A stretch of DNA of 33,381 bases from JAKVAV01 sp964651785 (lineage in GTDB: Bacteria > Bacteroidota > Bacteroidia > Flavobacteriales_D > Cryomorphaceae): contig CAZYWJ010000031.1 of the NCBI GenBank assembly GCA_964651785.1, positions 1 through 33,381 on the forward strand. The letters run 5' to 3'. Positions 29,726 to 33,381 of this stretch are shown here, piece by piece. The position numbers were made by a program, and so were the translations under genes. Positions within the stretch are counted from its first letter, which is position 1. The number at the start of each line of letters is the position of its first letter. A model generated the notes under the pieces. It was given only the letters and a program-made list of their open reading frames with translations. It was not told the DNA's origin and did not search any database.

Positions 29726-31464
29726 ATGAAGCTTGAAAAGTTTTATTACGATAACCAAATCGTAAAGCTCTTTGCCTACGCCACCATTCTTTGGGCCGTT
29801 GTGGGTATGTTAGTCGGTCTTTACGCCGCTTTCTCATTGGTTTACCCAGGTCTCTCCATGGGTATTGAGTACACGACATTCGGTAGGATCAGACCGCTTC
29901 ATACCAATGCGATCATCTTCGCATTCGTAGGAAACGGAATCTTTACCGGGGTTTACTATTCGCTACAGCGATTACTCAAAACCAGAATGTGGAGTGATGC
30001 ACTTTCTAAAATTAATTTCTGGGGATGGCAGCTTATTATCGTATCGGCTGCGCTGACACTGCCGTTTGGTATTACCACCTCTAAAGAATACGCTGAACTG
30101 GAATGGCCGATCGATATTGCCATTGCACTTATTTGGGTAGTCTTCGGTGTAAACATGATGATGACCATCATCAAGCGTCGCGAAAGACACCTTTATGTGG
30201 CGATCTGGTTTTACATCGCCACCTTCGTAACCGTTGCGGTTCTGCATATTGTGAATTCGTTTGAACTTCCCATTTCGTTTCTGAAGTCTTATTCATGGTA
30301 TGCCGGTGTGCAGGATGCTTTGGTGCAATGGTGGTACGGCCACAATGCGGTGGCATTCTTCCTTACCACACCCTATTTGGGGTTGATGTATTACTTCATT
30401 CCAAAAGCGGCCAATCGTCCCGTTTACTCTTACCGATTGTCCATCATTCACTTTTGGGCCTTGATTTTCCTTTACATCTGGGCCGGTCCTCACCACTTAC
30501 TCTACACCTCTCTTCCCGATTGGGCGCAGAGTTTAGGAACGGTATTCAGCATTATGCTCATCGCTCCGAGCTGGGGTGGTATGCTCAACGGACTCCTTAC
30601 ACTCAGAGGCGCTTGGGATAAAGTGCGAGAAAGTCCGGTATTGAAGTTTATGGTGGTGGCCGTTACCGCTTACGGTATGTCAACCTTCGAAGGGCCGATG
30701 CTTTCGATTAAAAGTATCAACGCCATCAGCCACTTTACGGACTGGACCATTGCCCACGTTCACGTAGGTGGCCTCGGCTGGAACGGATTTCTCACCTTCG
30801 GTATGCTATACTGGCTGGTGCCAAAGCTGTGGCAAACCAAGCTTCACTCGATCAAATTGGCAAACGTTCACTTCTGGTTGGGAACCTTGGGAATCGTCTT
30901 CTATGCGCTACCACTTTACTGGGCAGGCTTTACGCAATGGGCTATGTGGCAAGAGTTCAGCAGAGACGGATTCTTAGTGTACGACAACTTCTTGGAAACG
31001 GTAACCCAAATCCTTCCCATGTACCTCATGAGAGCGATCGGTGGAACGCTTTACCTGGCAGGTACGATCGTAATGATCTACAACCTGAGAGTGACGATAA
31101 AACAAGGAAGCTTTCAGAAAGAAGAAGCTGCTGAAGCCGCTGCTCTCGAAAAAGAATACACGGAACATGGAAAAGAGCACTGGCACCGTCCTATTGAGCG
31201 CAAGCCGGTACAGCTCTTGGTACTTTCTCTGATCGTAATTCTGATAGGTGGAGCTATCGAAATGGTTCCGACCTTCTTGGTTAAATCCAACGTGCCTACC
31301 ATTTCATCGGTGAAACCTTACACGCCTCTGGAACTACACGGTCGAGATGTATACATCCAAGAAGGATGCAACAACTGTCACTCACAGATGGTGCGTCCTT
31401 TCCGTCACGAAACCGAGCGATACGGCGAGTACTCCAAAGCAGGTGAGTTTGTTTACGATCACCC
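29726..31464 (+). CDS. ccoN: fused cbb3 oxidase subunits I and II (CcoN-CcoO), 3' end lost in a gap
   Basis: 579 residues are visible before the gap. The first ~455 form CcoN with about 12 membrane helices and the haem/CuB histidines: RPLHTNAI, WYGHNAVAFF, AGPHHLLYTSLPDW and AHVHVGGLGWNG. A charged linker (AAEAAALEKEYTEHGKEHW) leads straight into CcoO: a membrane anchor (VQLLVLSLIVILIGGAIEMVPTFLV split across it), LELHGRDVYIQEGC and the haem c motif C548-N-N-C551-H552 with SQMVRPFRHE and GEYSKAGEFVYDHP. Fused CcoNO is typical of Bacteroidota. The remainder of CcoO (more than 100 residues by family length) is in the gap. It reduces oxygen with high affinity in the inner membrane. Confidence 0.93.
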
Positions 31465-31564
31465 NNNNNNNNNNNNNNNNNNNNNNNNNNNNNNNNNNNN
31501 NNNNNNNNNNNNNNNNNNNNNNNNNNNNNNNNNNNNNNNNNNNNNNNNNNNNNNNNNNNNNNNN
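31465..31564. other. assembly gap (100 N)
   Basis: A run of exactly 100 N between the CcoO part and CcoQ. The missing CcoO C-terminus and CcoQ start need several hundred bases, so the placeholder underestimates the real gap. Confidence 0.98.
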
Positions 31565-31759
31565 ATAAAACATACCATGGAAACGATTGTGGGAGTTGAA
31601 ATCTTCCCGATTATTTCCTTTTTAATTTTCTTCTCATTCTTCATCGGTCTGTTAATTTACGTGAAGCGATTAAGCAAAGCACACGTAGATACGATGGGTT
31701 CGCTTCCTTTTGAAACTGATGAAGATGCATCAACCTCCAAACTGAATTCCAATGACTAA
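31565..31759 (+). CDS. ccoQ: cbb3 oxidase subunit CcoQ, 5' end possibly in the gap
   Basis: The 64 residues after the gap begin IKHTMETIVGVEIFPIISFL and continue with one membrane helix, LIYVKRLSK and a polar tail ending LNSND. This is the pattern of Bacteroidota CcoQ-like small subunits, in which a short N-terminal lead precedes the METI-GVEI-P segment. The true start is probably a few codons inside the gap; the in-frame ATG at 31577 is the alternative. The frame happens to be continuous with CcoN through the N run, but it is a separate protein. It overlaps ccoP by 8 bases. CcoQ stabilises the oxidase complex. Confidence 0.85.
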   Translation: MKHTMETIVGVEIFPIISFLIFFSFFIGLLIYVKRLSKAHVDTMGSLPFETDEDASTSKLNSND

Positions 31760-32942
31760 GAAAAAGAGTGTTTTGATTACGGGCTTTATTTTTCTGAGCG
31801 CTGTTCCGATGCTCGCTGCTGAAGCAGAATCAGGATTTTCATCGATGATGAGCGGGCCCAACTTGGCATTGGCAGTTATAGCTTTAATTCAACTCATAGC
31901 CATCATCAGTGTAGGCGGAATAATTAAGCGGCTGACGCGAAATACAGACTATTTCGTTAAACTAAAGAAATTGAGAGAAAGCCTGCCAAATAAGACGCTG
32001 ACGCTTATTTTGGGTTTAGTCGGTTTGGCATCCGCAGCTCATGCGCAAGATGAAGCCGTAGCCCGAACGGCTGCACCCGCTTTTCCTGATTTCTTTCAAG
32101 ATCAAAATACCCTTTTGCTTCTGGTATTGAATATCGTGTTGCTTCTGGCATTTCTTTACATGACTCAGTTGCTGAAGAGCACCGTGGCAATGCTGATGCC
32201 CGAGATCGAAAAAGAACCGGAAGTACGCGAGGTTGTGGAAACCAATAAAGTGATGAACGTTCTTACCGATGCGGTGCCATTGGAGCGAGAGCACGAAGTA
32301 ATGCTCGATCATGAATACGATGGCATCCGCGAATTGGACAATAACCTTCCGCCATGGTGGGTATGGATGTTTTATGCCACCATCGCTTTCGGTTTCGTTT
32401 ATATTATTTACTACCACATTTTACCTTACGGTCTTTCTCAAGAAGAAGAATATGTAGCTGAGGTTCAGCAGGCAGAAGAGGCTCGTGCGGCTTATTTGGC
32501 TGCAGCCAAAAATCTGGTGGATGAAAACAACGTGGAAATGTTGACTGCTGCGGCTGATTTGAAAGCCGGAGAGTCCATTTTCATGGAAAAATGTATGCAA
32601 TGCCATGCTGCCGATGGTGGAGGAGGTGTAGGTCCGAATTTGACAGACCCATACTGGATACACGGTGGCTCGATAAGAGACGTTTTTATGACGGTGAAAT
32701 ATGGAGTGCCTGCAAAAGGTATGATCTCGTGGGAATCTCAACTTAGACCCGCCGAGATGGCTCAAGTAGCCAGTTATGTAAAAACTTTGGAAGGTACTAC
32801 ACCTGCCGCCCCGAAAGATCCTCAAGGCGAACTCTGGGTGGCCCCTGACGATAACGAAAGTAGAAGGGACTCAACTTTTCAGGTTGTGCCTGATGATGAT
32901 AATGAAAGTGATGAAGAAGAAGCCCGAACTGCGGCACTCTGA
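31752..32942 (+). CDS. ccoP: cbb3 oxidase subunit III, mono-haem CcoP
   Basis: Cytochrome c subunit feeding electrons to the oxidase, 396 residues. Only one haem c motif is present, C281-M-Q-C284-H285, with GVGPNLTDPYW and a likely axial M324 in KGMISW; proteobacterial CcoP has two. The N-terminal half holds four hydrophobic segments (about 5-22, 36-56, 82-98, 119-139) and a fifth at 202-222 (PPWWVWMFYATIAFGFVYIIYY split across it), the canonical CcoP anchor. Segments 1-2 and 3-4 look like two copies of one unit, each a basic stretch, a signal-like helix ending in Ala (the second ASAAHAQ), an acidic linker and a second helix. The C-terminus is an acidic tail with a short repeat. It shares its stop with the ccoG start. 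Confidence 0.93.
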   Translation: MTKKKSVLITGFIFLSAVPMLAAEAESGFSSMMSGPNLALAVIALIQLIAIISVGGIIKRLTRNTDYFVKLKKLRESLPNKTLTLILGLVGLASAAHAQDEAVARTAAPAFPDFFQDQNTLLLLVLNIVLLLAFLYMTQLLKSTVAMLMPEIEKEPEVREVVETNKVMNVLTDAVPLEREHEVMLDHEYDGIRELDNNLPPWWVWMFYATIAFGFVYIIYYHILPYGLSQEEEYVAEVQQAEEARAAYLAAAKNLVDENNVEMLTAAADLKAGESIFMEKCMQCHAADGGGGVGPNLTDPYWIHGGSIRDVFMTVKYGVPAKGMISWESQLRPAEMAQVASYVKTLEGTTPAAPKDPQGELWVAPDDNESRRDSTFQVVPDDDNESDEEEARTAAL

Positions 32943-33381
32943 TGAAAGTAGAAAAAGCATATAAAGAAAAAAGTTTTAGAGATAGCATCTCTACCATCGA
33001 TGAATCGGGAAAGAGAAAATGGCTCTTTCCCAAAAAACCATCGGGATACTATACCAAATTGAGAACATGGGTCAGCTATTTCCTGCTGGCCTTTTTGTTC
33101 CTCGCACCCTTCGTGCGAATCGACGGGCAGCCCCTTTTGCAGTTCAATATCATTGAGCGAAAGTTCATCATCTTCGGTCAGATATTCTGGCCGCAAGATT
33201 TTCACCTTTTCGTTTTGGCCATGATTACGCTGGTCATATTTGTTACGCTGTTTACGGTGGTTTACGGTCGTCTTTTCTGCGGATGGGTTTGCCCGCAAAC
33301 CATCTTTATGGAACACGTATTCCGAAAAATTGAATATGCGATAGACGGCGATTGGAAAGCCCAGATGCGATTGAAAAAATC
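32942..33381 (+). CDS. ccoG: cytochrome oxidase accessory protein CcoG (RdxA/FixG), 5' part
   Basis: The ATG at 32942 overlaps the ccoP stop (TGATG) and the frame is open to the right edge, giving 146 residues. The sequence shows SFRDSISTIDESGKRKW, KPSGYYTKLRTWVSYFLL, a membrane helix, PFVRIDGQPLLQFNI, and the first iron-sulfur-type cysteine pair in RLFCGWVCPQTIFMEHVFR. This is the N-terminus of CcoG, a membrane ferredoxin-like protein involved in copper handling for cbb3 assembly. The remaining part, including the ferredoxin cysteines, lies outside the window. Confidence 0.95.
   Translation, partial: MKVEKAYKEKSFRDSISTIDESGKRKWLFPKKPSGYYTKLRTWVSYFLLAFLFLAPFVRIDGQPLLQFNIIERKFIIFGQIFWPQDFHLFVLAMITLVIFVTLFTVVYGRLFCGWVCPQTIFMEHVFRKIEYAIDGDWKAQMRLKK

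Noticed and set aside
29516..29758. Minus-strand open frame over ccoS
   Set aside because: The plus strand encodes a clear CcoS with WAVKS-x-QYDD and TP-x-VRML; the opposite frame has no recognisable feature.
32016..32825. Two minus-strand open frames of about 130 codons each inside ccoP
   Set aside because: They lie opposite the conserved CcoP frame with its haem motif, lack promoters and show skewed composition typical of shadows.
1..33381. Mobile elements, CRISPR arrays, tRNA or rRNA genes, defence or secondary-metabolite systems
   Set aside because: I found no transposase, integrase, regular spaced repeats, RNA gene signatures or defence-type domains; gene content is core metabolism, envelope and respiration.

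Overview
This window is a chromosomal segment of a bacterium of the phylum Bacteroidota, most likely a Flavobacteriales (Cryomorphaceae-like) marine lineage. The evidence is the repeated Bacteroidota-type -7 promoter element TAnnTTTG in front of gene starts, Bacteroidota-specific families (DUF3822 beside rsmD, DUF3078, DUF2007 beside cdsA, SIS-only KdsD), and a cbb3 oxidase operon with a fused CcoN-CcoO subunit. The placement below phylum is inference. Two runs of exactly 100 N (2758-2857 and 31465-31564) are scaffold gaps whose true lengths are unknown; both interrupt genes.

Layout. 1-5006: gpmA (minus strand, own terminator) diverges from rpsT; then radC, a gap-broken polysaccharide-deacetylase-type protein, upp, a small membrane protein and a YjjG-type nucleotidase, all on plus. 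4990-9206 (minus): rsfS-ftsH-DUF2007-cdsA-psd, a tightly packed operon joining ribosome silencing, membrane proteolysis and phospholipid synthesis. 9267-12990: birA, pyrE with an SRPBCC gene, a Nudix hydrolase whose start codon lies only 8 bases from that of pyrE, and a secreted protein. 11638-16949 (minus): a Kdo operon (kdsD-kdsA) continuing into coaD and the secreted protein, preceded by a membrane protein-DUF3822-rsmD unit. 17035-21285: a RecD-like helicase, two envelope proteins and an MFS transporter. 21457-24191: a pair of secreted M16 peptidase-like proteins, one catalytic and one lacking the zinc site.

25483 to the right edge is a respiratory block: a Crp/Fnr regulator, a Usp-like protein, the copper ATPase CcoI, CcoS (too short for most ORF cut-offs), fused CcoNO, CcoQ, CcoP and the start of CcoG. 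A secreted CxxC protein is divergent from the regulator. The regulator, metal supply, assembly factors and structural subunits of a high-affinity cbb3 terminal oxidase are therefore contiguous.

The strongest unexplained signal is regulatory. Upstream of usp-ccoI and again upstream of ccoS-ccoNOQP there are two tandem dyads of the form TGAY-N4-RTCA. In both places their centres are 22 bases apart, and both sit at the same distance from a possible -7 element. This looks like the operator set of the adjacent Fnr-type regulator, whose candidate cluster cysteines form an unusual two-plus-two CxxC pattern.

Most of the rest is ordinary core genome. I see no tRNA, rRNA, CRISPR array, insertion sequence or prophage gene, and no gene-free stretch longer than 300 bases.
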